DNA of 64,000 bases from Geomonas paludis (lineage in GTDB: Bacteria > Desulfobacterota > Desulfuromonadia > Geobacterales > Geobacteraceae). The position numbers were made by a program, and so were the translations under genes. The stretch covers positions 1-64,000 of the forward strand of contig NZ_BLXY01000008.1 of NCBI RefSeq assembly GCF_014193585.1, written 5' to 3'. This document shows positions 11,020 through 19,251 of this stretch, one piece after another. The notes beneath the pieces are model-generated. The model was not told the DNA's origin. It searched no databases and worked only from the letters and a program-made list of their open reading frames with translations. Position 1 is the first letter of the stretch. Each line of letters opens with the position of its first letter.

Positions 11020-12837
11020 ATGCAGAAACACGAACAATCATACTGGGGCGGAGTAGTGAAATCGATGGGCCTTGTTTTCGGCGACATCGGTACGAGCCCC
11101 ATCTATACCCTTTCCGTCATCTTCGCCCTCACCAAACCGACCCCCGACAACATCTACGGCATCCTGTCGCTGATCGTGTGGACCCTGTTCGTCCTGGTCA
11201 CCGTCGAGTACGCCTGGCTCGCTATGAGCCTCGGCAGAAAAGGGGAAGGGGGCACCATCGTCCTGAAGGAGATCCTGGTCCGCCTGCTCAAGGGAGGGCG
11301 CGCCATGGGGTTCATCGGCATGCTCTCCTTCATCGGGGTCTCCCTGCTTTTGGGCGACGGCGTCATCACCCCCGCCATTTCCATACTCTCCGCGGTCGAG
11401 GGCCTGGAACTGATACCGGTCACGGCGAACCTCTCCGAGGCCGGCGTCATCGCCATCGCCGCCACCATCGCCATCATCCTCTTCATCTTCCAGTCCAAGG
11501 GAACCGACAAGGTCGCCGGCGCCTTCGGCCCCCTGATGGTGCTCTGGTTCTCGGCGCTCACCGTCTCCGGGTTGATCGCCATCGCGGGGCATCCCGAGGT
11601 GCTCAAGTCCATCTCCCCCTGGTACGCCATCAAGTTCTTCCTGGACAACGGCATGTCCGGCTTCTTCGTCCTCTCCGAGGTCATCCTGTGCGCCACCGGG
11701 GGCGAGGCGCTCTACGCCGACATGGGACACCTGGGGAGAAAGCCGATCGTACGGGCCTGGTATTTCGTCTTCGTCGCCCTGGTGATCAACTACCTGGGCC
11801 AGGGCGCCTTCCTGCTGGAGCACCAGCACGAGAAGAACACCCTGTTCGCCATGATCCACGGGCAGGCCCCATACCTGTACATCCCCTTCCTGCTGCTCAC
11901 CATCCTGGCCACGGTGATCGCCTCGCAGGCCCTGATCAGCGGCGTGTTCTCCATCATCTACCAGGGGATCACCACCAGGATCATGCCGCTCATGAAGGTG
12001 GACTACACCTCGAGCCACCTGAAGTCCCAGATCTACATCGGCTCGGTGAACTGGACCCTGATGGTGCTGGTCCTCTTCATCATGCTGCTGTTCAAGAAGT
12101 CGGAGAACCTGGCGGCGGCCTACGGCCTCGCCGTCACCGGCAGCATGGCCATCACCGGGATGATGATGACCATGATCTTCGCCAACACCACCAAGAAGTG
12201 GAAGGTCCCCATCGCGGTCGCCGTCACCGTGGTCGACTTCGTCTTCCTGATCGCCAACCTGAACAAGCTGCCGCACGGCGGCTACTGGTCGCTGATCCTC
12301 GCCTCGGTGCCGTTTTTGACCATCCTGCTCTGGACCAAGGGGCAGCGCGCCCTGTACCGGGCCCTCAAGCCGCTGGACGTGGAGACCTTCCTCATGTCCT
12401 ACGAGCAGATCTACGCGAAGAACCGCACCATCCCCGGCATCGGCCTGTTCTTCACCCGCGAGTGGGCGGTGGTGCCGCCGTACGTGGTGCACTGCATCAT
12501 CCGCAGCAACATCATCTACGAGCGCAACGTCTTCATCTCCATCATCAGGACCGACGAGCCCTTCGGCGTCTCCTACAAGCTGACCGAGAACCGGGGCACG
12601 GGACTGGACTCCTTCGAGATCTTCGCCGGCTACATGGAGGTGATCGACATCGAGACGCTGCTCAAAAAGAACAACATCCACGAGAAGGTCATCTTCTACG
12701 GCGTCGAGGACATCACCACCAACAACCCGATCTGGAAGGTGTTCAACGCCATCAAGAAGCTGAGCCCGAACTTCGTCCAGTTCAACCAACTCCCCGCCAG
12801 CAAGCTGCAGGGGGTACTCACCCGGGTCGAAATGTAA
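11020..12837 (+). CDS. kup: KUP-family potassium uptake permease (second of two)
   Basis: Paralogue of the preceding gene (605 aa) with the same blocks, e.g. YWGGVVKSMGLVFGDIGTSP, GDGVITPAISILSAVEG, CATGGEALYADMGHLG and the C-terminal FVQFNQLPASKLQGVLTRVE. A GGAGG at 11006-11010 supports the ATG. The pair diverges mainly in membrane loops and in residues 140-220. The 88-bp gap contains its own TATAAGTT box, so it may have a separate promoter. Different K+ affinities or pH responses are possible, but nothing in the sequence decides that. Confidence 0.95.
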   Translation: MQKHEQSYWGGVVKSMGLVFGDIGTSPIYTLSVIFALTKPTPDNIYGILSLIVWTLFVLVTVEYAWLAMSLGRKGEGGTIVLKEILVRLLKGGRAMGFIGMLSFIGVSLLLGDGVITPAISILSAVEGLELIPVTANLSEAGVIAIAATIAIILFIFQSKGTDKVAGAFGPLMVLWFSALTVSGLIAIAGHPEVLKSISPWYAIKFFLDNGMSGFFVLSEVILCATGGEALYADMGHLGRKPIVRAWYFVFVALVINYLGQGAFLLEHQHEKNTLFAMIHGQAPYLYIPFLLLTILATVIASQALISGVFSIIYQGITTRIMPLMKVDYTSSHLKSQIYIGSVNWTLMVLVLFIMLLFKKSENLAAAYGLAVTGSMAITGMMMTMIFANTTKKWKVPIAVAVTVVDFVFLIANLNKLPHGGYWSLILASVPFLTILLWTKGQRALYRALKPLDVETFLMSYEQIYAKNRTIPGIGLFFTREWAVVPPYVVHCIIRSNIIYERNVFISIIRTDEPFGVSYKLTENRGTGLDSFEIFAGYMEVIDIETLLKKNNIHEKVIFYGVEDITTNNPIWKVFNAIKKLSPNFVQFNQLPASKLQGVLTRVEM

Positions 12838-12845
12838 GTCGCTTT

Positions 12846-12993
12846 TCCCCTCACCCTTTGGGAGAGGGGCAGGGGTGAGGGCGTCGCCATGGGCAACATG
12901 CTGCTGGTGCCATCTCCCTCACCCGCCCTGCGGGCACCCTCTCCCGCCTGCGGACCGAAGCCCTACGGTGGGCGAAGGCCCGGAGGGAGAGAG
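12846..12993. repeat. Family 2 palindromic repeat doublet
   Basis: CCCCTCACCCTTTGGGAGAG...GGGTGAGGGC, a variable core, then CCCTCACCCGCCCTGCGGG...CGGAGGGAGAGAG. It closely parallels 5929-6057, including the CCTGCGGAC/GTGGGC side stem. It occupies the start of the kup2 3' region. Confidence 0.85.
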
Positions 12994-13023
12994 AACCTGA
13001 GACAGAACCTGAAAACGTAGACG

Positions 13024-13060
13024 CAAAAGGGCCGCCCCCTCGATGGGGGCGGCCCTTTTG
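13024..13060 (+). terminator. Intrinsic terminator after kup2
   Basis: A perfect stem GGGCCGCCCCC/GGGGGCGGCCC with a 5-nt loop (TCGAT) is flanked by AAAA and TTTT. It can work in both directions but best serves the kup operon. Confidence 0.93.
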
Positions 13061-13083
13061 CTATTGTGGCGCTTGGGGCTTGA

Positions 13084-13236
13084 GGGAGACTGGCTCCGTC
13101 AGGTGCCTGTCCCCTTTGCCTGAGGGGGACTGGCTCCGTCAGGTGCCTGTCCCCTTGTGCCTGAGGGGGACTGGCTCCGTCAGGTGCCTGTCCCCTTGTG
13201 CCTGAGGGGGACTGGCTCCGTCAGGTGCCTGTCCCC
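13084..13236. repeat. Four tandem REP monomers (family 1)
   Basis: Four direct copies of the 30-bp REP monomer occupy 13085-13114, 13125-13154, 13166-13195 and 13207-13236, with periods of 40, 41 and 41 bp. Linkers read CCTTTGCCTGA or CCTTGTGCCTGA. The last copy also forms the left arm of a REPIN ending at 13310. Confidence 0.95.
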
Positions 13237-13310
13237 TTTGTGCTGGTGAAGATGGCAGAGCGCAATGGAGCGTTCCGCTAGAGGGACAGGCACCTATCGG
13301 AGCCAGTCCC
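13207..13310. repeat. REPIN doublet 2 (family 1)
   Basis: Inverted monomers 13207-13236 and 13283-13310 enclose a 46-bp spacer containing TGGTGAAGATGGCAGAG and GCGTTCCGC. Read in reverse complement, this spacer is homologous to those of doublets 1 and 3. It lies just past the end of the convergent minus-strand gene at 13317. Confidence 0.9.
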
Positions 13311-13316
13311 TTCTCT

Positions 13317-13658
13317 CTAGACGGTGTCCAGCAGATGGCCCCAGTCGTCCTTCATCTGGATCCGGTGCAGGGCGTTCAGGCCGTTCACCTCGTAGAAGAT
13401 CTGGTCCGCCTCCTCCTGGGAAAGCCCCACCTTGGGACGCACCCCCATCCAGTGACTGAAGCTGCCGGAGGGGGACTCCAGCGGGCGCGGCAGCGGCGGC
13501 CCGGGCTTGTATTTCCCTTCCACGAAGATCGCCGCCTCGTACTGGCGGCCGTGCTTCACCAGGCAGATTTCCAGCAAAGAGCCCGTGTTCTGCAGCACGC
13601 GCTCGATGATAACTTCCTGCACTTCCATATCGTCCGGCATCTCCGTGTATTCGCTCAT
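13317..13658 (-). CDS. Conserved protein of unknown function, 113 aa
   Basis: I do not recognise the family. The protein is acidic at the N-terminus (MSEYTEMPDDMEVQEV), soluble, with a beta-rich centre (GRQYEAAIFVEGKYKPGP), a proline-rich turn PPLPRPLESP, and a C-terminal helical part. There is no signal peptide, cysteine pair or enzymatic motif. GGAG 8 nt upstream supports the ATG. It follows the EEP phosphohydrolase gene on the same strand with a gap of ~115 bp and may be co-transcribed. GC content is like the backbone, so it is probably a lineage gene and not a recent import. Confidence 0.8.
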   Translation of the reverse strand: MSEYTEMPDDMEVQEVIIERVLQNTGSLLEICLVKHGRQYEAAIFVEGKYKPGPPLPRPLESPSGSFSHWMGVRPKVGLSQEEADQIFYEVNGLNALHRIQMKDDWGHLLDTV

Positions 13659-13772
13659 AGCATCTCTCCGTTTCCCCGCTCAGGGGCATGTGTTTGATCC
13701 TTCCCTCTCTTCGGCGTACCGGCTCCTCGACTTTAGGTCTTTTGGCATTATTCGCTGCTGTTTCACTGACGG

Positions 13773-14537
13773 TCACGGCTCCTCCCGGCTTGCCAGGCGC
13801 AGCTTCACGATCAGCGGCAGGTGGTCCGAGGCGACCTGGGTCAGCTTGGTGCGCGGGATCAGTTCGCTCTCGACCGCGAGGTCGGGCGAAATGAAGATGT
13901 GGTCGAAGCGGACGATGGGCATGTTGCTCGGGAAGGTGAACTGGGTGTGCCCGAACTTGAGCCGCTCCTGCTCGTCCTGCAGCGCGTTTCTCAGGCGCTT
14001 GTGGATGCTCCAGCTGGGGAGGGCGTTGAAGTCGCCGCACAGCACCAGCGGGGGGCGGCAGTCGGGGTGCGCGAGCCACTCCGGGCCGGTCAGGACCTTG
14101 GCCTGGTAGTTGCGCTCCTGCGGGGTGAGTCCCAGGTGGGTGTTCACCAACTGCAGCTTCTGTCCGTACACGTCGATCTCCACCCAGATCACGCCCCGCG
14201 GCACCATGGTCCGGTAGCGGTTCTCAGGGTGCAGCCCCCCGGCCCGGACCAGCCGCATCGGGAACCGGCTGAAGACCACCTTGCCCCACCGCTCCCGTTC
14301 CAGGCTGTAGTGCACGTCCCTTCTGGAGAGCAGTGCCAGTTCATGGGCCAGGTCCTGGCAGGCGCCCCCGATCTCGGGACGAAAGCGCGCGCCGGGGAGC
14401 TCCTGGAGCGCCACGATGTCGGGCTGGTAGGTGTCGATGACCTGTGCGATGCGCGCGGCCGAGGTGTGCCGGTCGTTGCCGGTCAGCCGGTGCACGTTGT
14501 AGGTCATCACGGTGAAGGTGCCATCGTTTTCGGACAT
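13773..14537 (-). CDS. Endonuclease/exonuclease/phosphatase (EEP) family hydrolase
   Basis: Metal-dependent phosphoesterase with the DNase I/exonuclease III fold, 254 aa, no signal peptide, so cytosolic. The set of EEP motifs is complete: MTYNVHR (11-17), IVALQEL with the metal glutamate (about 40-46), VNTHLGL (about 130-136), LCGDFNALP (about 165-173), FDHIFIS (about 210) and the catalytic SDHLP (about 236-240). Relatives hydrolyse DNA, phosphoinositides or cardiolipin-like lipids; the sequence does not tell which. It lies upstream of the 113-aa unknown on the same strand. Ribosome-binding site is weak (AGGGCGG). Confidence 0.88.
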   Translation of the reverse strand: MSENDGTFTVMTYNVHRLTGNDRHTSAARIAQVIDTYQPDIVALQELPGARFRPEIGGACQDLAHELALLSRRDVHYSLERERWGKVVFSRFPMRLVRAGGLHPENRYRTMVPRGVIWVEIDVYGQKLQLVNTHLGLTPQERNYQAKVLTGPEWLAHPDCRPPLVLCGDFNALPSWSIHKRLRNALQDEQERLKFGHTQFTFPSNMPIVRFDHIFISPDLAVESELIPRTKLTQVASDHLPLIVKLRLASREEP

Positions 14538-14668
14538 ACGAGCCGCCCTTTTTGTGCCGAGGCCAGCGGAACGTAAAAAACAACGACAGGAATTATACCG
14601 GGTTTTACGATGGGTGCGGGGTGGAAGAGATCAAGCAGGCGGGATCAGGAGGATGGGGAGCAGCAGAA

Positions 14669-14771
14669 GGGACTGGCTCCGTCAGGTGCCAGTCCCTTTG
14701 GCGGAACGCTTTTTCAGCTCAGCCAACTTCCCCAGCAGTAAGGGGACAGGCACCTGGCGGAGCCAGTCCCC
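14669..14771. repeat. REPIN doublet 3 (family 1)
   Basis: Inverted monomers 14669-14696 and 14742-14771 enclose a 45-bp spacer (GGCGGAACGCTTTTTCAGC...) nearly identical to that of doublet 1. It lies between the 3' end of the chemoreceptor gene and the start of the EEP gene. Confidence 0.92.
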
Positions 14772-14805
14772 TCCAGCGGCAGGGGGGCATGCGTTGGTGG
14801 TGGGG

Positions 14806-17277
14806 TCAGTCCTTGGCGGACGAGACGTCGAAGCGGTCGATCTCGTTCTGCAGGACGCCGATCTGGCCGGCCAGCGCCGAGGTGCTTTCGCCGAGCACCT
14901 TGACCGCGCCCAGGTTGCTCTCGGTGGCGGACTTGATGCTCTCCACGGCCGGCAGCACCTGGTCGGCGCCCCTGCTCTGCTCGTCGCACGCCCTCTGGAT
15001 GCGGCGGATCATCTCGGTGATGTTCTCGGTGGACTTGGCGATGAAACCGCCGACGTTGCTCTGCTCGCGGGTCGAACTCTTCACCTGGTCGGTGAGCATC
15101 TTCATCTTTTCCACCGCGTTCAGCACCAGGCTGCTCCCCTCCCCCTGCTCGCGGGTGGAGATCGCTATCTGGCGCACCATGGTGGTCACCTTGTCGGTGG
15201 TCTCCCTGATCATCAGGCTGCCGCGCGCCTGCTCGGCGGTGGCCCGGGCGATGCCGTTGACCTGCTCGGTCGCCTGCTGCACGCCGGCCACGATCTTCTC
15301 CAGCGCCTCCCCGGACTTGCGGGAGAGCTCCTCCCCCTGGGCAATGTTCTGTTCCGCCTGCCGGATGGCGCCGACCGCGCGGTCGGTTTCCTCCAGGACG
15401 CCGTTGATGACGTCGGAGATCTTCCTGGTGGATGCGCTGGTGCGCTCGGCGAGCTGCTTGATCTCGCCCGCCACGACCGCGAAGCCCTTGCCGTGCTCGC
15501 CGGCCTGCGCCGCGATGATGGCCGCGTTGAGCGCCAGCAGGTTGGTCTGCTCGGCCACGTCGTCGATGACCGAGAGGATGGTGCCGATGTCGCCGGCGCG
15601 CTGGGAAAGGGTCGCGATGACCTCCGAGGTGATGCGCGAGGAGGCCTTGATGGCGCTGATGCCGAGGATGGTGGACTCGACCGCGCTCTTGCCGATCTCG
15701 GCGTCCTGCTTGACCGCTTCCGAGATCTGCACCGTGTTGAGCGCGTTCTTTTCCACCTCTTTGATCGAGCTGTCCATCTCGACGATGGAGGAGGAGTTGA
15801 TGCTGGCCTCTTCGAGGAGCAGGTCCGCGTTGCGACCGACCTGCTTGATGGAGGCCGCCATCTCGATGATGGCCGAACCTACCTCGTCCACCTGCTGCGC
15901 CAGCGCCTCGGCGTTGAGCGCCACCTCTTCGATGCTGGAGGCCATTTCCAGCACCGACGAAGAGCTCTCGGACGCCGACTGAGACAGCCCTTCCACCGCA
16001 TGCGCCACCCCCTTGATCGAGGTGGTGATCTGGGTCATGGCGCTGGAAGCCTCGTGAACGGAGGTGGACTGCTGCTCGGCGGCCCACACCACCGTGCCCG
16101 AAACCTGCATCAGGTTCTCGGACACCGCACCCAGTTCGTTGCTGGAGTGGCTCACCTGCCGCACCATCACGGCGAGCTTGTCGGTCATGGCATTGAACTC
16201 GGTTGCCATGGCACCGATCTCATCCTGGGTCTCCACCTCGAGCCGACGATTGAGATCCCAGGTCGAGGTGACCGCCACGATGTGCTCCTTGAGGGTGGTG
16301 AAGAGATCGAGGCTCGGCTTGAGCGACAGGTACAGGATGGCAAGGGAGGCCAGCACGATGGTGATGAAGATCGCAATCTGGGCGGCCACCCCTTTCCACA
16401 TGGTTACGAACAGCGGGCTGATCTCCTTGTGGGAGAACAGGAGCCCCGCGGTGCCGCCGGAGGCGTCCCGGACCGGGCTGATGCCGACCAGGTACTTGCC
16501 CCCGTTGAAGGAGACGATGGCGATGCTGGGTTCCTTGACCCCCTCGGTCATCTCGTTACCGACCTTCGCTGCGACCCCTATCGCCACCGCCTTGTTGGTG
16601 GGGTTGAGAATGCGGAAGGAATGCACCAGCTCGCTCTTCACCTCGGTGGACTTGCTCTTCAGGTAATCCTCGGTGAGAAAAAGGGCGACGTCGCTGCCGG
16701 TGATCTGCTTCATCTGCTGGAAGACGTGGTCGATCTCCTCGGCCACTTCCAGGTACCCCAGCGCGTTGCCCCGGTAGCTGACCGGCTTCACGCAGCGCAG
16801 CGAAAAGAAGTTCTTGCCCATCTCCAGCCCCCAGGTCATCTGTTTGGTGGCCTGGGCCTTCAGGAAGGTTTCCCGCTTCAGGATGTCGCCATCCTGCTCC
16901 GGCTTGTGCGCCCGCAGCAGCACCTTGCCGTCAGGCTGGATGAAATACATGTGGGTTATGTTGTTGTTCTGCTTGATCTCGCTGAAGATGGGTTTGGCGG
17001 CGGCAAGGAGCGCGTCCTTGTTGCCGGCGGCAAAGGGGGCTAATATCGCGTCGAGCTTGTCCAGGCCGGCATGGGCGCGGGCCAACCCTTCGGCGTCACC
17101 TTTCAGGAGCGCCTCGAAGAGGCGGCCGCTGTTGGCGGCTTCGTCCTTCAGTCCCTCCCGCATCTGGTACATCTGGTACTGGTAGGCGAACACCCCCAGG
17201 ATGGCGATGCTGGCGACACACAAAGCGACAACGGAAACGATTACTCTCTTCTTGATCGACCACGTGGCAAACATCAT
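14806..17277 (-). CDS. Methyl-accepting chemotaxis protein with periplasmic Cache domain
   Basis: Membrane chemoreceptor of 823 aa that would signal to CheW/CheA. Order: TM1 (about 12-33), a ~260-residue periplasmic sensor resembling the dCache_3 type ([22 protein letters not shown] region; a second subdomain with [12 protein letters not shown]), TM2 (about 296-318), HAMP (about 320-372), then a long coiled-coil signalling domain with the conserved tip [18 protein letters not shown] (about 590-607). There is no C-terminal CheR/CheB pentapeptide. I use the ATG at 17277 because GGGAG lies 4 nt upstream; an earlier in-frame start lacks one. No other che gene is nearby, so it is an orphan receptor. 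A 16-bp perfect palindrome lies 60 bp upstream. Confidence 0.95.
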   Translation of the reverse strand: MMFATWSIKKRVIVSVVALCVASIAILGVFAYQYQMYQMREGLKDEAANSGRLFEALLKGDAEGLARAHAGLDKLDAILAPFAAGNKDALLAAAKPIFSEIKQNNNITHMYFIQPDGKVLLRAHKPEQDGDILKRETFLKAQATKQMTWGLEMGKNFFSLRCVKPVSYRGNALGYLEVAEEIDHVFQQMKQITGSDVALFLTEDYLKSKSTEVKSELVHSFRILNPTNKAVAIGVAAKVGNEMTEGVKEPSIAIVSFNGGKYLVGISPVRDASGGTAGLLFSHKEISPLFVTMWKGVAAQIAIFITIVLASLAILYLSLKPSLDLFTTLKEHIVAVTSTWDLNRRLEVETQDEIGAMATEFNAMTDKLAVMVRQVSHSSNELGAVSENLMQVSGTVVWAAEQQSTSVHEASSAMTQITTSIKGVAHAVEGLSQSASESSSSVLEMASSIEEVALNAEALAQQVDEVGSAIIEMAASIKQVGRNADLLLEEASINSSSIVEMDSSIKEVEKNALNTVQISEAVKQDAEIGKSAVESTILGISAIKASSRITSEVIATLSQRAGDIGTILSVIDDVAEQTNLLALNAAIIAAQAGEHGKGFAVVAGEIKQLAERTSASTRKISDVINGVLEETDRAVGAIRQAEQNIAQGEELSRKSGEALEKIVAGVQQATEQVNGIARATAEQARGSLMIRETTDKVTTMVRQIAISTREQGEGSSLVLNAVEKMKMLTDQVKSSTREQSNVGGFIAKSTENITEMIRRIQRACDEQSRGADQVLPAVESIKSATESNLGAVKVLGESTSALAGQIGVLQNEIDRFDVSSAKD

Positions 17278-17335
17278 TCGACTCCCGATTAGCATCGCAT
17301 TACAATACAAGAATGGAGGTTATGTTTATAACTCA

Positions 17336-17351
17336 TTCTCTTTAAAGAGAA
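17336..17351. promoter_or_regulatory. Perfect 16-bp palindrome upstream of the chemoreceptor gene
   Basis: TTCTCTTTAAAGAGAA is exactly self-complementary and lies about 60 bp before the chemoreceptor start, in an AT-rich 270-bp divergent intergenic region (17278-17549). Position and symmetry suit an operator for a dimeric regulator of either the receptor or the divergent hydrolase-OsmC gene. No regulator gene adjoins it. Confidence 0.5.
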
Positions 17352-17549
17352 AAGAGGTAAAGCGTTACCGTGTTGTGATTTAAATCCCATTATTCCAACT
17401 TCAGAGATGCACAATCACAATAAAAACCCATTCTGTTAAATTTTTTTATTACACCACATTGACTTGATACAGCCCGCTATTATCCTTTTCGAGTCTTCAG
17501 TAGACAAAGGTATGCGCGCCGGGCAGGATGTCCCGTCGAGGAGTGCGCC

Positions 17550-18794
17550 ATGAACACCAGGAAGATCACCTTTACCAACGCAAGCGGCATGAAGCTGGCG
17601 GCGCGTCTGGAGCTTCCCGACGACGAGCGCCCGGTCGCCTACGCCATCTTCGCCCACTGCTTCACCTGCTCCAAGAACATCAAGGCCGCCGTCAACATCA
17701 CGCGGGCCATGAGCAGCCGGCGCATCGCCGTGCTCCGCTTCGACTTCACGGGGCTGGGCGAGAGCGAAGGAGACTTCGCCGACACCACCTTCTCGTCGCA
17801 GGTAAGCGACCTGGTGGCGGCGGCGCGCTTCCTGGAGCGCGAGTACGAGGCGCCGCGGCTTCTGGTGGGACACTCCCTGGGGGGCTCGGCCGTGCTGGTT
17901 GCCGCCGGTGCACTACCTTCGGCGACGGCGGTGGCCACCATCGCGGCTCCCTACAGCCCATCCCACCTGCGCCGCCTGTTGGGAAAATCGGCCGAACAGG
18001 CGGAACGGCAGGGGGAGGCGACGGTGAACCTGGGCGGCAGCAACTTCACCATCAGGAAAAGCCTCCTCGACGACCTGGAAGCGCAGCGCCCCGCCGAGAC
18101 GCTGGCGAACCTGCAGGGGGCGCTCCTGGTGCTGCATTCGCCGGCAGACACCATCGTGAAGATCGACAACGCCACCCAGATCTTCCAGGCCGCCCACCAG
18201 CCCAAAAGCTTCGTCTCGCTGGGGAGCGCCGACCACCTCATGTCGGAGGCGGCGGACTCGCGCTACGCCGGCGAGGTCATCGCCTCGTGGGCCACACGCT
18301 ATCTCGATGGCGCCGAGGCGCAGCCCATGGCGCAGCGGCAGTTTCTGGCCGCCGACAACAGGGTCACCGCCCGCACCGGGCCCGAAGGCTTCCGCACCGA
18401 GATCTTCGCCAACGGCTTCAGCCTCACCGCCGACGAGCCCGTCAGCTACGGCGGCAGCAACGAGGGCCCTTCCCCTTACGAGTTCGTCATGGCAGGGCTC
18501 GCGGCCTGCACCTCGATGACGGTGCAGATGTACGCCCGGCGCAAGGGGTGGCCGCTCGTCGACGCGCTGGTGCGGCTATCCCATCACAAGATCCACGCCG
18601 AGGACTGCCGCGACTGCGAGTCCCAGGACCGGCGCATCGACAAGTTCGTCCGGGAGTTGGAACTGATCGGGGAACTGGACCAGGAGCAGAGGCAAAAGCT
18701 CCTGGAGATCGCCGAGAAGTGCCCGGTGCACCGCACCCTCACCAGCGAGATCCTGGTGGAAACGAGACTCAAGGAAAGCATGGTCGAACAATAA
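17550..18794 (+). CDS. Fusion of alpha/beta hydrolase and OsmC-family peroxidase
   Basis: The 414-aa protein joins two enzymes. Residues ~1-255 are an alpha/beta hydrolase with the nucleophile elbow GHSLGG (Ser109) and a late SADHLM block carrying the likely His. Residues ~275-414 are an OsmC/Ohr domain with NEGPSPYEFVMAGLAACTSM (Cys320) and CPVHRTL (Cys391), the thiol pair that reduces organic hydroperoxides. The fused architecture is known in proteobacteria, so it is unusual but not new; a linked role in cleaving and detoxifying peroxidised lipids or esters is inference. GGAG at 17539-17542 supports the ATG. The divergent neighbour is the chemoreceptor. Confidence 0.93.
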   Translation: MNTRKITFTNASGMKLAARLELPDDERPVAYAIFAHCFTCSKNIKAAVNITRAMSSRRIAVLRFDFTGLGESEGDFADTTFSSQVSDLVAAARFLEREYEAPRLLVGHSLGGSAVLVAAGALPSATAVATIAAPYSPSHLRRLLGKSAEQAERQGEATVNLGGSNFTIRKSLLDDLEAQRPAETLANLQGALLVLHSPADTIVKIDNATQIFQAAHQPKSFVSLGSADHLMSEAADSRYAGEVIASWATRYLDGAEAQPMAQRQFLAADNRVTARTGPEGFRTEIFANGFSLTADEPVSYGGSNEGPSPYEFVMAGLAACTSMTVQMYARRKGWPLVDALVRLSHHKIHAEDCRDCESQDRRIDKFVRELELIGELDQEQRQKLLEIAEKCPVHRTLTSEILVETRLKESMVEQ

Positions 18795-18882
18795 GGGCCG
18801 GCGAAATTGTTCTCAAGAGTTGCACCTCAGGTGCCGAAAAGAGGAGCAACGCCCGAGGTAAAGGGGGTCAGGAGGACACGTT

Positions 18883-19059
18883 ATGGATGTAACCACCATA
18901 GCAACCATGCAGGTAGCAGGCGCCGCCGCTCTTGCCCGGGAGTCGGCCGCCATGGAGTTGATGAAGAACGCGGCCAATGCCCAGATGCAGATGGCCAATA
19001 TCCTGGCCCAGCAGGCCGCCGCCGTGAACCCGCCGGAGGGCTTCTCGGTCTACGCCTGA
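18883..19059 (+). CDS. YjfB-like small putative motility protein, 58 aa
   Basis: A short gene beginning ATG at 18883 with an excellent GGAGG at 18870-18874. The product starts MDVTTIATMQVAGAAALARE, is Ala/Met-rich and helical, and ends PPEGFSVYA. Length, the MD(V/I)-start and an amphipathic helix match the YjfB family annotated as putative motility protein; the function of that family is not established. It lies 88 bp after the hydrolase-OsmC gene and before a strong terminator. Confidence in it being a gene is high, in the family moderate. Confidence 0.75.
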   Translation: MDVTTIATMQVAGAAALARESAAMELMKNAANAQMQMANILAQQAAAVNPPEGFSVYA

Positions 19060-19080
19060 ACGGGCACGCCGACTACGCAA

Positions 19081-19109
19081 AAGGGCCGGGGGATCTTCCC
19101 CCGGCCCTT
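19081..19109. terminator. Bidirectional terminator between the YjfB-like gene and the feo operon
   Basis: Stem GGGCCGGGGG/CCCCCGGCCC with loop ATCTT, flanked by AA and TT. It separates two convergent transcripts. Confidence 0.85.
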
Positions 19110-19123
19110 GTCGTTGCACACCT

Positions 19124-19249
19124 CTACTTCTTGCAGCAGCTCCCACCTTCGCAGCCGCAGCACCCCTTCTTCTTCCACAAGGTAGCGTACAGGATGTAGC
19201 ACGCTCCGGCCACGATGGCGCCGGCAATGATCACATCGGCAACTCCCAT
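19124..19249 (-). CDS. FeoB-associated Cys-rich membrane protein, 41 aa
   Basis: A 41-aa product with one membrane helix (GVADVIIAGAIVAGACYILY) followed by a Lys/Cys tail, WKKKGCCGCEGGSCCKK. This matches the small Cys-rich protein family often encoded right after feoB, thought to assist Fe2+ transport or relay. The start at 19249 is fixed by GGGAGG at 19257-19262, which lies inside the end of feoB; the start is 3 bp beyond the feoB stop codon's edge, so the genes are tightly coupled. It is the last gene of the feo operon. Confidence 0.9.
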   Translation of the reverse strand: MGVADVIIAGAIVAGACYILYATLWKKKGCCGCEGGSCCKK

Positions 19250-19251
19250 TT

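Noticed and set aside
10959-12878. 639-aa alternative frame over kup2
   Set aside because: His/Arg/Pro-rich shadow frame with no start signal; kup2 is the real gene.
14512-17043. 843-aa plus-strand open frame over the chemoreceptor
   Set aside because: Runs through a REPIN and is a mirror of the receptor gene.
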